This document shows positions 1-7,473 of a stretch of 20,680 nt of DNA, in pieces (the stretch's first letter is position 1; each line of letters opens with the position of its first letter). The notes below the pieces were generated by a model. It was not told the origin of the DNA and did not search any database. It was given only the letters and a program-made list of their open reading frames with translations. The translations under genes and the position numbers were made by a program. This DNA is from an uncultured Prevotella sp. (GTDB lineage Bacteria; Bacteroidota; Bacteroidia; Bacteroidales; Bacteroidaceae). The stretch is from NCBI GenBank assembly GCA_905372445.1, contig CAJPPF010000027.1, positions 1 through 20,680 on the forward strand. The letters run 5' to 3'.

Positions 1-11
1 CCATGCTTCCT

Positions 12-30
12 TACTGCTTTCGTCCGCTTG
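12..30 (-). repeat. Imperfect repeat shared with right edge of window
   Basis: The 19 bases here match 20659-20677 with a single mismatch (T versus C at the eleventh base), in the same orientation; similarity extends a few bases further with one indel. Read on the minus strand the shared core is CAAGCGGACGAAAGCAGTA. It lies about 120 bases 3' of asnA. The surrounding stretch 1-130 has no convincing coding sequence. It does contain a short palindromic hairpin, CGTAGC-TT-GCTACG, at 60-73. The nature of the repeat is unknown; it may be a dispersed intergenic element cut by the window edge. Confidence 0.5.
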
Positions 31-130
31 CCGACATCTGCGCTGCCATTACATCTCGCCGTAGCTTGCTACGCCTTCGATGAAACGACAGCACATCTGC
101 TCAACAATCGAACACAATCAGTCAAGGACT

Positions 131-150
131 CTAATAACCGATTTGGGTTA
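131..150 (-). repeat. 20-bp 3'-end repeat, copy 1 (asnA)
   Basis: On the minus strand this reads TAACCCAAATCGGTTATTAG and its first three bases are the asnA stop codon. It matches the copies at 7290, 9922 and 9981 (consensus about AATCCCAAATCGGTCAATAG). This copy alone can form a small hairpin, TAACC-CAAATC-GGTTA. There is no T-run directly after it. Confidence 0.65.
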
Positions 151-1182
151 AATCAAGTGCATACCGGCTGCTTCGCATTCGCGGCGCATCTCGTCGGGCC
201 ATATTGAAGCTTGTATCTCTCCTATGTGTGCTTTGTGAAGAAGCACCATACAGAGTCGGCTCTGACCGATTCCTCCACCAATGCTCAATGGCAGTTCGCC
301 TGCGAGGAGGCGTTTATGGAAATATAGCTCACTGCGTTTTTCCTCTCCTTCGAGGGCAAGCTGATACAGCAGACTGTCGCGGTCTACGCGTATACCCATA
401 GAACTCAGTTCGAAGGAGCGGTTCAACACGGGATACCAGATTAGTATGTCGCCGTTGAGCCCGGCAAGACCGTTGTCACCCATCGTCGACCAGTCGTCGT
501 AGTCGGGGGCGCGTCCGTCGTGTTTCTTGCCGTCAGACAGTTTGCTGCCAATGCCGATGATGAACACCGCACCGTATTTCTCGCATATTGCATCTTCACG
601 CTGTTTCGGTGATAGGTCGGGATACATCTGCAATAGCTCCTCGCTGTGGATGAAGTGAATATCTTCGGGCAGAAAGGGTTTCAACTGCGGGAATGTCTCG
701 CACGTCAGATATTCGGTGCGACGTATGGCGGCGTATATGCGACGTACTATGTCTTTCAGGAAACCGACAGTGCGCTGTTCTTTTGTAATGACAGCCTCCC
801 AGTCCCACTGATCAACATAGAGCGAATGCAAGTTGTCAAGTTCCTCGTCAGCACGTATGGCGTTCATATCGGTATAAATGCCATAACCCTGACGTATATT
901 GTGCTCTGCAAGGGTGAGACGCTTCCATTTAGCAAGCGAATGTACGACCTCTGCCTTTGCATCGCCGAGGTCTTTTATTGGGAAGGTAACAGCGCGCTCA
1001 ACACCGTTCAGGTCGTCGTTTATACCAAGCCCCTTTAGTACGAAGAGTGGTGCGGTGACACGGCGTAGACGCAGTTCGGTGGAGAGATTCTGCTGGAAGA
1101 AGTCTTTTATGAGTTTTATACCCTGTTCTGTCTGTTGCATATCAAGCGATGCAACATATCCTGATGGCTTTATGATATTCAT
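148..1182 (-). CDS. asnA: Aspartate-ammonia ligase (asparagine synthetase A)
   Basis: The 344-residue protein is a cytoplasmic AsnA-type ligase that makes asparagine from aspartate, ammonia and ATP, with AMP and PPi as products. The fold is related to class II aminoacyl-tRNA synthetases. It opens with MNIIKPSGYVASLDMQQTE. It carries the family block around GIGSKLSDGKKHDGRAPDYD (residues about 211-230) and the C-terminal class II motif-3-like GGGIGQSRLCMVLLHKAHIGE, which holds the ATP-binding Arg. Its length is normal for the family (about 330-345). The ATG at 1180-1182 lies just downstream of a textbook Bacteroidota promoter (1212-1242), which fixes the start. It is transcribed in the same direction as dnaX upstream but has its own promoter. 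A 20-bp repeat overlaps its stop codon. Confidence 0.97.
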   Translation of the reverse strand: MNIIKPSGYVASLDMQQTEQGIKLIKDFFQQNLSTELRLRRVTAPLFVLKGLGINDDLNGVERAVTFPIKDLGDAKAEVVHSLAKWKRLTLAEHNIRQGYGIYTDMNAIRADEELDNLHSLYVDQWDWEAVITKEQRTVGFLKDIVRRIYAAIRRTEYLTCETFPQLKPFLPEDIHFIHSEELLQMYPDLSPKQREDAICEKYGAVFIIGIGSKLSDGKKHDGRAPDYDDWSTMGDNGLAGLNGDILIWYPVLNRSFELSSMGIRVDRDSLLYQLALEGEEKRSELYFHKRLLAGELPLSIGGGIGQSRLCMVLLHKAHIGEIQASIWPDEMRRECEAAGMHLI

Positions 1183-1211
1183 TTGTTTATTGTTTTGACT
1201 TTTTGCGACGA

Positions 1212-1242
1212 CAAAGGTACGAAAAATAATCTATTTGGCAAA
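1212..1242 (-). promoter_or_regulatory. Promoter of asnA
   Basis: On the minus strand, TTTG (1239-1242) is followed after exactly 19 bases by TACCTTTG (1212-1219). This matches the Bacteroidota -33/-7 consensus TTTG-N19-TAnnTTTG. Transcription would start near 1205, giving a leader of about 20-25 bases before the asnA ATG. The element lies between the dnaX stop and asnA, so asnA can be transcribed on its own. Confidence 0.85.
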
Positions 1243-1303
1243 CAAGGCTTGTATTATTTTCGCAAATAGACAAATCGTCGTCATTTTATCCGTCTTCAGC
1301 AGC

Positions 1304-3055
1304 TTATCCCAGTTCCAACTCGAACTCGTCGATAAGCATTTGGAAGGCAGAATCCTCCTCTTTCAGTGTTTTGAATGCCTCCGGCTTGGTGAGCGAGTAT
1401 TTTATCTCACCCTTGTCGGCAAGATGGAAAGACAGGTCAATGACGCTGTTGCTTAGGTTCTTTTGCAGAGTAAGCACTATGCGCTGTCTGATAGCCTCTA
1501 TCTGTCCGAGAAGCATCTTGTTCTCCACGGCAGCCTCGACGTGAGGATAATCAGACATTTTGAGGTGAATGTTCTTCATTCTGATAGCAAGTGCCTTGTA
1601 CTCTGGAATCTGCATCATGCGGTTGCACATTGAATACCAGGCAAGATTCACCCCGTCCTCATCGAACACCTTATCTTTGCTTATTACAGTTTCTTCAATT
1701 GTTGTCTCTTCTGCCTTTGCCGCATCCTCTGCCTTCTTTTGTCCTGAGAAAGTGTAGCCGAGGTTCTTAAGGCTCATTTTAGGAACAGAGTTTGCCTTTG
1801 GAGCAGATTCGGGCGATTGCACCTTGGCTGTTGTGTTGCTTGATACGTTAGGGGCAGTCGCAGTCACCTGCGGGGCTGCTTTCTCAGACTGCACCTTACG
1901 TACTATGTTTTTGAACAGGCTTTTCAAATGCTTAGGGCTACGCCCCGAGGAAGGCGTGTCGTCGTCCTGTGTAATCTGTGACACTTGTATGAGCGTCAAC
2001 TCCACAAGCAGTCGTTTATTACTTGACTGCCGATAGTTAATGTCGCACTGATTGAGTATGCGCAAAGTCTCATAGAGGAACTTTGGCAGGCATTTCGCCG
2101 CTTGTTCAACGTAGCGTGCTTTCTGCTGTGCGCTGACTTCGAGCAGCTGCATTGTCTGCGGATCTTTCGCAAGCATCACGTTGCGTACATGCGATGCCAG
2201 ACCACTGCAGAGGTTACCTCCGTCAAAGCCTTTCGAGAGAATACTGTCAAGCAGAAGCATCACGTCGCTGACCTTGTTCTCGAGAGCGAGGTCTATGATA
2301 CGGAAATAGTTATCTGCATCGAGAACGTTTAGGTCTTCGATGACTTTTTCGTAAGTGATATTGCCCTGGCAGAAACTTGCCACTTGGTCGAAGATTGACA
2401 GTGCGTCGCGCATTCCGCCGTCAGCCTTCTCAGCTATCACCGCCAGCGCCTCCTCATCGTATGTGTAGCCTTCTTTGTCGGCTACCATTTTAAGATGGTC
2501 TATGGTGTTCTGTACATTCATTCGCTCGAAGTCGTAAATCTGACAGCGAGAGATGATTGTCGGCAGGAGTTTGTGTTTCTCCGTGGTCGCAAGAATGAAG
2601 ATTACGTGTGCCGGAGGTTCCTCGAGTGTCTTAAGGAAAGCATTGAACGCCGCAGTTGAAAGCATGTGTACCTCGTCGATGATGAATACCTTATAGGTTC
2701 CAACCTGCGGTGGTATGCGTGTCTGCTCCATTAATGACTTGATGTCCTCTACAGAGTTGTTGCTGGCTGCGTCAAGTTCGAAGATGTTGTACGACCGCTG
2801 CTCTTCAAATGAACGGCAGCTTTCACACTGTCCACACGCCTCGCCGTCGGCTGTAGGAGTCTGGCAGTTGATTGCCCGTGCGAAGATTCGGGCGCAAGTG
2901 GTCTTTCCTACGCCACGTGGTCCGCAGAAGAGATAGGCATGCGCAAGTTTGCGTGTCTTCACTGCATTCTTCAGTGTTGTAGTGAGTGCGCTCTGCCCTA
3001 CTACGGAGTCGAATGTCATAGGACGATACTTGCGTGCAGAAACAATATATTCCAT
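1304..3055 (-). CDS. dnaX: DNA polymerase III subunit gamma/tau
   Basis: This is the clamp-loader ATPase of the replisome. With the start at MEYIVSARKYRPMTF it has 583 residues. Visible elements are Walker A GPRGVGKT (45-52), a zinc-binding Cys set (C64, C74, C77, C80), Walker B IIDEVH (125-130), sensor 1 LATTE (155-159) and the SRC box (169-171). A low-complexity linker rich in Ala, Pro, Ser and Thr follows (about 385-460). The C-terminal domain, presumably tau-specific, is poorly conserved. A longer reading frame begins at 3082. However, a TAAATTTG -7 box at 3080-3087 puts transcription initiation downstream of that ATG, and the family begins with the chosen Met. I saw no clear slippery site for making a separate gamma form. 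Confidence 0.96.
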   Translation of the reverse strand: MEYIVSARKYRPMTFDSVVGQSALTTTLKNAVKTRKLAHAYLFCGPRGVGKTTCARIFARAINCQTPTADGEACGQCESCRSFEEQRSYNIFELDAASNNSVEDIKSLMEQTRIPPQVGTYKVFIIDEVHMLSTAAFNAFLKTLEEPPAHVIFILATTEKHKLLPTIISRCQIYDFERMNVQNTIDHLKMVADKEGYTYDEEALAVIAEKADGGMRDALSIFDQVASFCQGNITYEKVIEDLNVLDADNYFRIIDLALENKVSDVMLLLDSILSKGFDGGNLCSGLASHVRNVMLAKDPQTMQLLEVSAQQKARYVEQAAKCLPKFLYETLRILNQCDINYRQSSNKRLLVELTLIQVSQITQDDDTPSSGRSPKHLKSLFKNIVRKVQSEKAAPQVTATAPNVSSNTTAKVQSPESAPKANSVPKMSLKNLGYTFSGQKKAEDAAKAEETTIEETVISKDKVFDEDGVNLAWYSMCNRMMQIPEYKALAIRMKNIHLKMSDYPHVEAAVENKMLLGQIEAIRQRIVLTLQKNLSNSVIDLSFHLADKGEIKYSLTKPEAFKTLKEEDSAFQMLIDEFELELG

Positions 3056-3079
3056 ACTTTTGTTTTTCCGTTTGTGGCG

Positions 3080-3087
3080 CAAATTTA
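3080..3087 (-). promoter_or_regulatory. Promoter -7 box of dnaX
   Basis: On the minus strand TAAATTTG matches the Bacteroidota -7 consensus TAnnTTTG. No perfect TTTG sits 19 bases upstream; GTTTC near 3100-3104 is closer than usual. Initiation around 3073 would leave a leader of under 20 bases before the ATG at 3055. That rules out the longer start at 3082. Confidence 0.6.
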
Positions 3088-3163
3088 CAAAAAATAAATG
3101 AAACCATTCACTTAAAAATTCCTAATAATTCAGGCATTAATCTTTTTCGATAAGTCTTTTTCT

Positions 3164-3171
3164 TATTTTTG
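3164..3171 (+). promoter_or_regulatory. Promoter -7 box of the divIC-like gene
   Basis: TATTTTTG fits TAnnTTTG and lies 21 bases before the ATG at 3193. Upstream at 3141-3149 is a T-rich stretch, but the expected TTTG is not exact. Together with the dnaX promoter it makes this A/T-rich gap (3056-3192) a divergent promoter region. Confidence 0.55.
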
Positions 3172-3192
3172 CAATTAAAATCAGATCTCATC

Positions 3193-3534
3193 ATGGCAAA
3201 GTTTGAGTATATATTCAATTTCCTCGGGCATTATAAGTATCTTATTACAATAGTGTTTGGATGTCTGTTTTTGTTTCTTTTGAGTGAAAACAGTATTGTC
3301 AACCTTATAAAACTTGATATGCAAAAAGCTGATTTAGAAGAAGAGATTGAACGCTACAACAAGCAGGATGCAGACTCTCGCCGTCAGCTTGACGAATTGA
3401 AGACAAGTCCGAATGCCGTTGAGAAGGTGGCGCGCGAACGCTACTTCATGAAGAAGGACAACGAGGATGTGTTTGTACTCAGCACAGACCAGCCGACAAA
3501 TAATACTAACGATAATAATGATAAGTCTGAATAA
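3193..3534 (+). CDS. Septum formation initiator, DivIC/FtsB-like
   Basis: This is a small bitopic membrane protein of 113 residues from MAKFEYIFNF. It has a short cytoplasmic N-terminus, one transmembrane helix (about 17-35, ITIVFGCLFLFLL core) and an extracytoplasmic coiled coil (about 37-75) starting around MQKADLEEEIERYNKQ. The family signature near AVEKVARERYFMKKDNEDVFVL (about 79-100) comes next, then an Asn/Asp-rich tail. FtsB/DivIC proteins bridge FtsL and FtsQ/DivIB in the divisome and help activate septal peptidoglycan synthesis. The earlier in-frame ATG at 3169 lies inside the -7 box, so I start at 3193. The next gene follows after 14 bases and is probably cotranscribed. Confidence 0.9.
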   Translation: MAKFEYIFNFLGHYKYLITIVFGCLFLFLLSENSIVNLIKLDMQKADLEEEIERYNKQDADSRRQLDELKTSPNAVEKVARERYFMKKDNEDVFVLSTDQPTNNTNDNNDKSE

Positions 3535-3548
3535 AAAAGAAATACATA

Positions 3549-4019
3549 ATGGAATTAGAGAATAGTCAGTTTCGCCATCTTACAAAAGCAGAATCGTTTC
3601 TGCTTATAATGGGTAGTGTGCTTATGGTGGTGGGAATAGGATGTTATGTTTTTATGTATCATCAACTCATTGCCGCAGCGGTGTTCCTAACAGGAAGCCT
3701 CCTGTTTGCAGTGCAGTGCTTTCAGATATATAACGGTAAAGACATTACGCTGCGCAGACTGAAAGGCATAATGAACATGGCAAACCTTATGTTTATCCTT
3801 GCCGGCATTCTTATGCTTGACACTGCCATGACATACATTGCCATACAAGACCCTTTAGGAGAACACCATCGCTTCATTAGTAACATGTTCACCAATTGGC
3901 AGACATACGTGGAATTCGTTTATAACAAATGGCTAATCCCGCTGATCATCGCCGTGGTTCTGGAGCTGTATTCAACACATCGCATATCGCGCGAACTTGC
4001 AAAGAAATCTCAGGAATAA
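3549..4019 (+). CDS. Four-helix integral membrane protein, unknown function
   Basis: The protein has 156 residues with about four predicted membrane helices: around 16-36 (SFLLIMGSVLMVVGIGCYVFM), 39-57, 77-97 (MANLMFILAGILMLDTAMTY) and 123-140 (LIPLIIAVVLELYS). The C-terminus is basic, RISRELAKKSQE. I recognise no catalytic motif and assign no function. It begins 14 bases after the DivIC-like gene in the same direction, so the two are probably cotranscribed and it may work at the cell envelope or in division; that link is inference from position only. The start ATG at 3549 has no competing upstream ATG. Confidence 0.85.
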   Translation: MELENSQFRHLTKAESFLLIMGSVLMVVGIGCYVFMYHQLIAAAVFLTGSLLFAVQCFQIYNGKDITLRRLKGIMNMANLMFILAGILMLDTAMTYIAIQDPLGEHHRFISNMFTNWQTYVEFVYNKWLIPLIIAVVLELYSTHRISRELAKKSQE

Positions 4020-4081
4020 AACCAAGCTAAAGGAAAAAAACTCTAAAAGCATAGCGCATAACTTTAAATTCAGTAAAAATA

Positions 4082-4113
4082 TTCGGCTGTTAGTTACTTA
4101 CTTAGTATATTTG
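4082..4113 (+). promoter_or_regulatory. Promoter of the DUF4369-like lipoprotein gene
   Basis: TATATTTG (4106-4113) matches the Bacteroidota -7 box, and TTCG (4082-4085) stands 20 bases upstream as a one-mismatch -33 box. The ATG at 4131 is 17 bases after the -7 box. The preceding gap 4020-4081 is A-rich with no strong hairpin. Confidence 0.6.
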
Positions 4114-4130
4114 CCATAGAATATAACGCA

Positions 4131-4940
4131 ATGAAAAAAATAATCTCAATAATACTGACCTCAGTAGTTTTCACTACCCTTACGTCTTGCATAGCATCAT
4201 ATAATGTGCAAGGTTCATCAAACATATCCACACTCGACGGCAGAAAGCTTTACCTGAAAGTCTTAAAAAACAATGAGTTCAAGAACATAGACTCTTGTGA
4301 TGTGGTGCATGGTCAGTTTTCTTTCAACGGTGCACTTGACAGTGTGCGTATGGCAAACATCTTCATGGAGGATGAGCAGCTCATGCCTATAGTGCTTGAA
4401 AAAGGAAATATAAGCGTTAAAGTTGACGATACTCAGCTGCAGGCAACAGGCACTCCGCTTAACGAGAGGCTGTTTGAATTTCTCAAAGACTACAACAAAA
4501 TTCTTGGTGAGCGCGACGATCTCGTTCATCGCCATGACCAGGCTATCATGAATGGAAGCGATATGAATGTTGTTATACGCCAGCTTCAGGACGACGAGCT
4601 TCGTCTTACTGCAATGCAGGACTCGCTCGTGACAAACTTTGTGACAGATAACTTCGACAATGTGCTTGGTCCCGGAGTGTTCTTCCTCGTCACAATAGGT
4701 TATCCGTACCCAGAGCTCACACCTTGGATTGAAGATATTATGAGCAAGGCAACGGATAATTTCAAGAGCGATCCATACGTTAAGGACTTCTACTCGAAGG
4801 CTCAGGAGAACCAACAGATTATGAATGGTCTGCGCGAAATGCCTAAACATAACAGTGTGCCGCATTATCCTGACATGTCAGCACCAGCTGTGGCAGCTCC
4901 GACACCTAATCAGTTGGCACAACCAACAGGACATCCGTAG
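4131..4940 (+). CDS. DUF4369-like lipoprotein
   Basis: The 269-residue protein has a lipoprotein signal peptide: MKK, a hydrophobic core, and the lipobox LTSC with the lipidated Cys at residue 20. Residues about 27-120 resemble the DUF4369 beta-sandwich often found at the N-terminus of Bacteroidota lipoproteins: gly-Ser start, LDGRKLYLKV, FSFNG, and a PIVLEKGNISVKVDD-like strand. A helical stretch (about 115-235) follows, and a Pro/Ala-rich tail ends the protein. There is no thioredoxin domain or CxxC, unlike many DUF4369 proteins. The residues after Cys20 (IASYN) are not acidic, so a typical surface-export signal is absent and a periplasm-facing anchor is more likely. Function is unknown. 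Confidence 0.85.
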   Translation: MKKIISIILTSVVFTTLTSCIASYNVQGSSNISTLDGRKLYLKVLKNNEFKNIDSCDVVHGQFSFNGALDSVRMANIFMEDEQLMPIVLEKGNISVKVDDTQLQATGTPLNERLFEFLKDYNKILGERDDLVHRHDQAIMNGSDMNVVIRQLQDDELRLTAMQDSLVTNFVTDNFDNVLGPGVFFLVTIGYPYPELTPWIEDIMSKATDNFKSDPYVKDFYSKAQENQQIMNGLREMPKHNSVPHYPDMSAPAVAAPTPNQLAQPTGHP

Positions 4941-5032
4941 TCTTCCAACCCATTAAAACAAAGACACCTTATGAGCGGTCTTTGCCACTGAAGTATGCTG
5001 CATTCGATTAATGTAACATAAGATATTATTCT

Positions 5033-6397
5033 ATGAGAACTTTGATCTCTGGAGGTCTGATAGTCAATGAGGGATGCCAGATGCAAGGCAACATCATTAT
5101 CGATGACGACCAAATAAAAGAAATAACGGCAACAACGGAAACACCCCGTGGTAACTTCGATACTATTGTCGATGCCACGGGATGTTGCGTTATGCCCGGT
5201 ATCATTGACTCACATGTGCATTTCCGCGAACCGGGTCTGACGTATAAGGCAGACATCAACACAGAGAGTCGCGCAGCCGCCTATGGAGGAGTGACGACAT
5301 TCTTTGAGATGCCGAACACCAAACCGCATACGACAACGGCAGAGGCTCTTGAGGAGAAGTTCCTACTGGCGCGCCACAGCAGTCATGTGAACTATTCCTT
5401 TTTCCCCGGCGCCACCAATAACAATGAAGACTTCCTGCGCGGACTGGACATACATCGTGTTCCCGGCATCAAGCTCTTTATGGGTTCTTCGACAGGCAAT
5501 ATGCTCGTCGACCGGCGTGAGGCTCTGGACAGAATCTTTGCACTGGCAGCGGAGCGCAATCTCGTGCTTATGGCGCATTGTGAGGATGCAGCGACAATAA
5601 GCAAGAACATGGCAGCCGTAAAAGAGCAGCAAGGTACCGACGATCCGTACATCACGTACCATCACGTCATACGTTCTGCAGAAGCATGCTATGAGTCAAC
5701 GCGCCTTGGCGTGGAGTTGGCAGTGAAACATGGGACACGTTTTCATGTAGCACATCTTTCGACAGAGCGTGAGATACCTCTTCTTGCTGACGGCGTAGCA
5801 CACAGCGGCTATCGTGAAGACGGCATGGCGCGGATTACTGCCGAGGTGTGCGTACCGCATCTTCTATTCACATCCGATGATATTTCTTGCTTTGGAGCAC
5901 TCATCAAGTGCAACCCTGCCGTCAAGAGTATCAACGATCGTGAGGCTTTGCGCAGAGAACTCAACGGGCAGTTACTATGCACTGTATCAACCGACCATGC
6001 ACCTCACTTGCTTGATGAAAAAAGCGGAGGTGCTGCCAAGGCGATGTCGGGCATGCCGATGGTGCAGTTTTCCTTACCTGTCATGCTCACACTTGCAGAC
6101 CAAGGAGTGCTGTCAATGACACAACTTGTGCAACTGATGTGCCACAATCAGGCACGTCTGTTCTCATTACGTAATCGCGGATTCCTGCGCCCTGGGTATA
6201 AGGCTGATATCACTATCGTGAAGAAAGAACCGTGGTTGGTGACAAAAGACTGCATAATGAGCAAATGTGGCTGGAGTCCTATTGAGGGAAAACGATTGGG
6301 CTGGCGAGTGATGACAACGATATGCAATGGACACATTATATATAATAACGGTCAGTTCGACAGCAACTACCGCGGAGAAGAAGTTGCGTTCAGATGA
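5033..6397 (+). CDS. pyrC: Dihydroorotase, class I (amidohydrolase family)
   Basis: This cytoplasmic zinc enzyme of 454 residues interconverts N-carbamoyl-aspartate and dihydroorotate in pyrimidine synthesis. Metal-site features are visible: SHVHFREPG (His61 and His63), Lys147 in PGIKLFMGSSTGN, His182 in LMAHCED, His241 in FHVAHLSTE and Asp321 in STDHAPH. These fit an active class I dihydroorotase rather than the inactive homologue found beside some aspartate carbamoyltransferases. The C-terminal GYKADITIV is the usual return to the small beta domain. No good -7 box lies in the 92-base gap before it, so it may be read through from the lipoprotein gene. The acyltransferase gene follows closely. 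Class I enzymes are sometimes named pyrC and sometimes allB-like; the FREPG motif and context favour PyrC. Confidence 0.94.
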   Translation: MRTLISGGLIVNEGCQMQGNIIIDDDQIKEITATTETPRGNFDTIVDATGCCVMPGIIDSHVHFREPGLTYKADINTESRAAAYGGVTTFFEMPNTKPHTTTAEALEEKFLLARHSSHVNYSFFPGATNNNEDFLRGLDIHRVPGIKLFMGSSTGNMLVDRREALDRIFALAAERNLVLMAHCEDAATISKNMAAVKEQQGTDDPYITYHHVIRSAEACYESTRLGVELAVKHGTRFHVAHLSTEREIPLLADGVAHSGYREDGMARITAEVCVPHLLFTSDDISCFGALIKCNPAVKSINDREALRRELNGQLLCTVSTDHAPHLLDEKSGGAAKAMSGMPMVQFSLPVMLTLADQGVLSMTQLVQLMCHNQARLFSLRNRGFLRPGYKADITIVKKEPWLVTKDCIMSKCGWSPIEGKRLGWRVMTTICNGHIIYNNGQFDSNYRGEEVAFR

Positions 6398-6460
6398 AAT
6401 ATGATGCACGTAGTTGATGCCACGCGACATTTTATAAGAAGACAATCAGACAAAATCACT

Positions 6461-7213
6461 ATGCTAAGAATCATTTACATAATATATCAGTTGTTCATCG
6501 TGTTGCCCATAGGATTATTGGCAACCTTTCTTACTGCCGTGTCTACCATTATCGGGTGTTCGCTTGGCGGACAACGCGTGTGGGGATATTATCCCGGTAA
6601 GTTATGGTCACTGCTCCTAATACGTCTGTTCCTGTTGCCGGTTAAGGTTGAGGGCAGAGAGAATATCGTCGACAGTCAGAGCTATGTGTTCTGTCCAAAT
6701 CATCAGGGAGCATTCGATATATTCCTTATCTACGGTTTTCTTCAACGCAATTTTAAATGGATGCTTAAACAGTCGCTGCGCCACACACCGTTCATCGGTA
6801 AGGCTTGCGAGTCGGCAGGTTTTGTTTTCGTCGACAATCACAGCCCTAAGAAGATTCAGCGCAGCTATGATGCTGCACGGAAAATTCTCAAGAATGGCAT
6901 GAGCATCGTTATTTTTCCTGAGGGCCGCCGCACATTTACAGGCGAGATGGGACCATACAAACGCGGGGCGTTCCTGTTGGCTGACGACCTGCAACTGCCC
7001 GTTGTTCCGGTAACGATAGAAGGTTCGTTCGATGTGATGCCACGTACACGCGATTTCCATTTCGTCAAATGGCATCCTCTGCGCCTCGTCATTCATAAGC
7101 CTATTCAGCCTATTGGCAAAGGACAGGAGAATGTCAGCTATCTGCTTGAACAATCAATGAAAGCAACGAAAAGCGCGCTTACCAGTCATGTGTCTGCCAC
7201 CGGGAACGAGTAG
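6461..7213 (+). CDS. plsC: 1-acyl-glycerol-3-phosphate acyltransferase (PlsC family)
   Basis: The protein has 250 residues from MLRIIYIIYQLFIVL. It has N-terminal hydrophobic helices (about 3-32 and 48-60), then the acyltransferase motif NHQGAFD (His81 and Asp86), a second block around FIGKACESAGFVFVDN (111-126) and FPEGRR (152-157), the glycerol-phosphate-binding motif. Members acylate lysophosphatidic acid to phosphatidic acid on the inner membrane. The Lys/Arg-rich linker KKIQRSYDAARKIL is typical. In frame, an ATG at 6401 only three bases after the pyrC stop would add 20 polar residues. I prefer 6461 because family members start with the hydrophobic helix, but translational coupling at 6401 is possible. 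It is probably cotranscribed with pyrC. Confidence 0.92.
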   Translation: MLRIIYIIYQLFIVLPIGLLATFLTAVSTIIGCSLGGQRVWGYYPGKLWSLLLIRLFLLPVKVEGRENIVDSQSYVFCPNHQGAFDIFLIYGFLQRNFKWMLKQSLRHTPFIGKACESAGFVFVDNHSPKKIQRSYDAARKILKNGMSIVIFPEGRRTFTGEMGPYKRGAFLLADDLQLPVVPVTIEGSFDVMPRTRDFHFVKWHPLRLVIHKPIQPIGKGQENVSYLLEQSMKATKSALTSHVSATGNE

Positions 7214-7289
7214 ACATAACCTTTTCGTTCTCACAAAACAATATCAATGCACGAACCTCTGAATACTTTTTGTATTGAGTGACAATCTT

Positions 7290-7309
7290 AATCCCAAATC
7301 GGTTAATAG
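7290..7309 (+). repeat. 20-bp 3'-end repeat, copy 2 (plsC side of LRR island)
   Basis: AATCCCAAATCGGTTAATAG lies 77 bases after the plsC stop, in the plsC direction. Together with the opposite-strand copy at 9981-10000 it brackets the LRR gene as an inverted pair. It can fold weakly as TTAA-t-CC, CAAATC, GG-TTAA. The rest of 7214-7289 shows only a small AATAC/GTATT hairpin around a T5 loop near 7262-7276. Confidence 0.65.
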
Positions 7310-7344
7310 ATTTTGGTTAAAAGATAGTGAAAAACAGGTGAAAT

Positions 7345-7376
7345 ATTGTTGTTTTTGGATAATTTATTTAAATTTG
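7345..7376 (+). promoter_or_regulatory. Promoter of the LRR surface protein gene
   Basis: TAAATTTG (7369-7376) is a consensus -7 box; ATTG (7345-7348) stands 20 bases upstream as a near -33 box. Initiation near 7383 would give a leader of about 90 bases before the ATG at 7474, much longer than the leaders of the other genes here. Confidence 0.6.
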
Positions 7377-7417
7377 TACTCATTATTCATCTTAATTCGA
7401 AAGAAAGCGTTTAATTT

Positions 7418-7458
7418 GACTCTGCCGTTTTCTATCGAAATCTATTAACAATAGAGTC
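7418..7458 (+). other. Inverted repeat in the LRR gene leader
   Basis: GACTCT (7418-7423) can pair with AGAGTC (7453-7458), and CTATT/AATAG around 7442-7454 offers a competing small hairpin that shares two bases with it. It sits in the predicted leader 15 bases before the start codon, so it could affect translation. The stems are short, so this is only a candidate. Confidence 0.3.
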
Positions 7459-7473
7459 TTTGTAAATAACAGT

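Noticed and set aside
646..1038. Plus-strand open frame opposite asnA
   Set aside because: It is antisense to a strongly conserved gene, has no promoter or ribosome site, and its product resembles no protein I know.
1700..1760. Programmed frameshift in dnaX to make a short gamma subunit
   Set aside because: The A-rich codons here (CAA AAG AAG) do not form an A-AAA-AAG type slippery heptamer and I saw no stimulatory stem; an open frame through to the full tau length is sufficient.
4959..4984. CAAAGAC/GTCTTTG hairpin between the lipoprotein gene and pyrC as a terminator
   Set aside because: The stem is seven base pairs with a 12-base loop and no following T-run, and pyrC has no visible promoter of its own, so termination here is not supported.
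5033..6397. Allantoinase or hydantoinase instead of dihydroorotase
   Set aside because: HVHFREPG, the STDHAPH motif and overall length favour dihydroorotase, and no purine-degradation genes are nearby.
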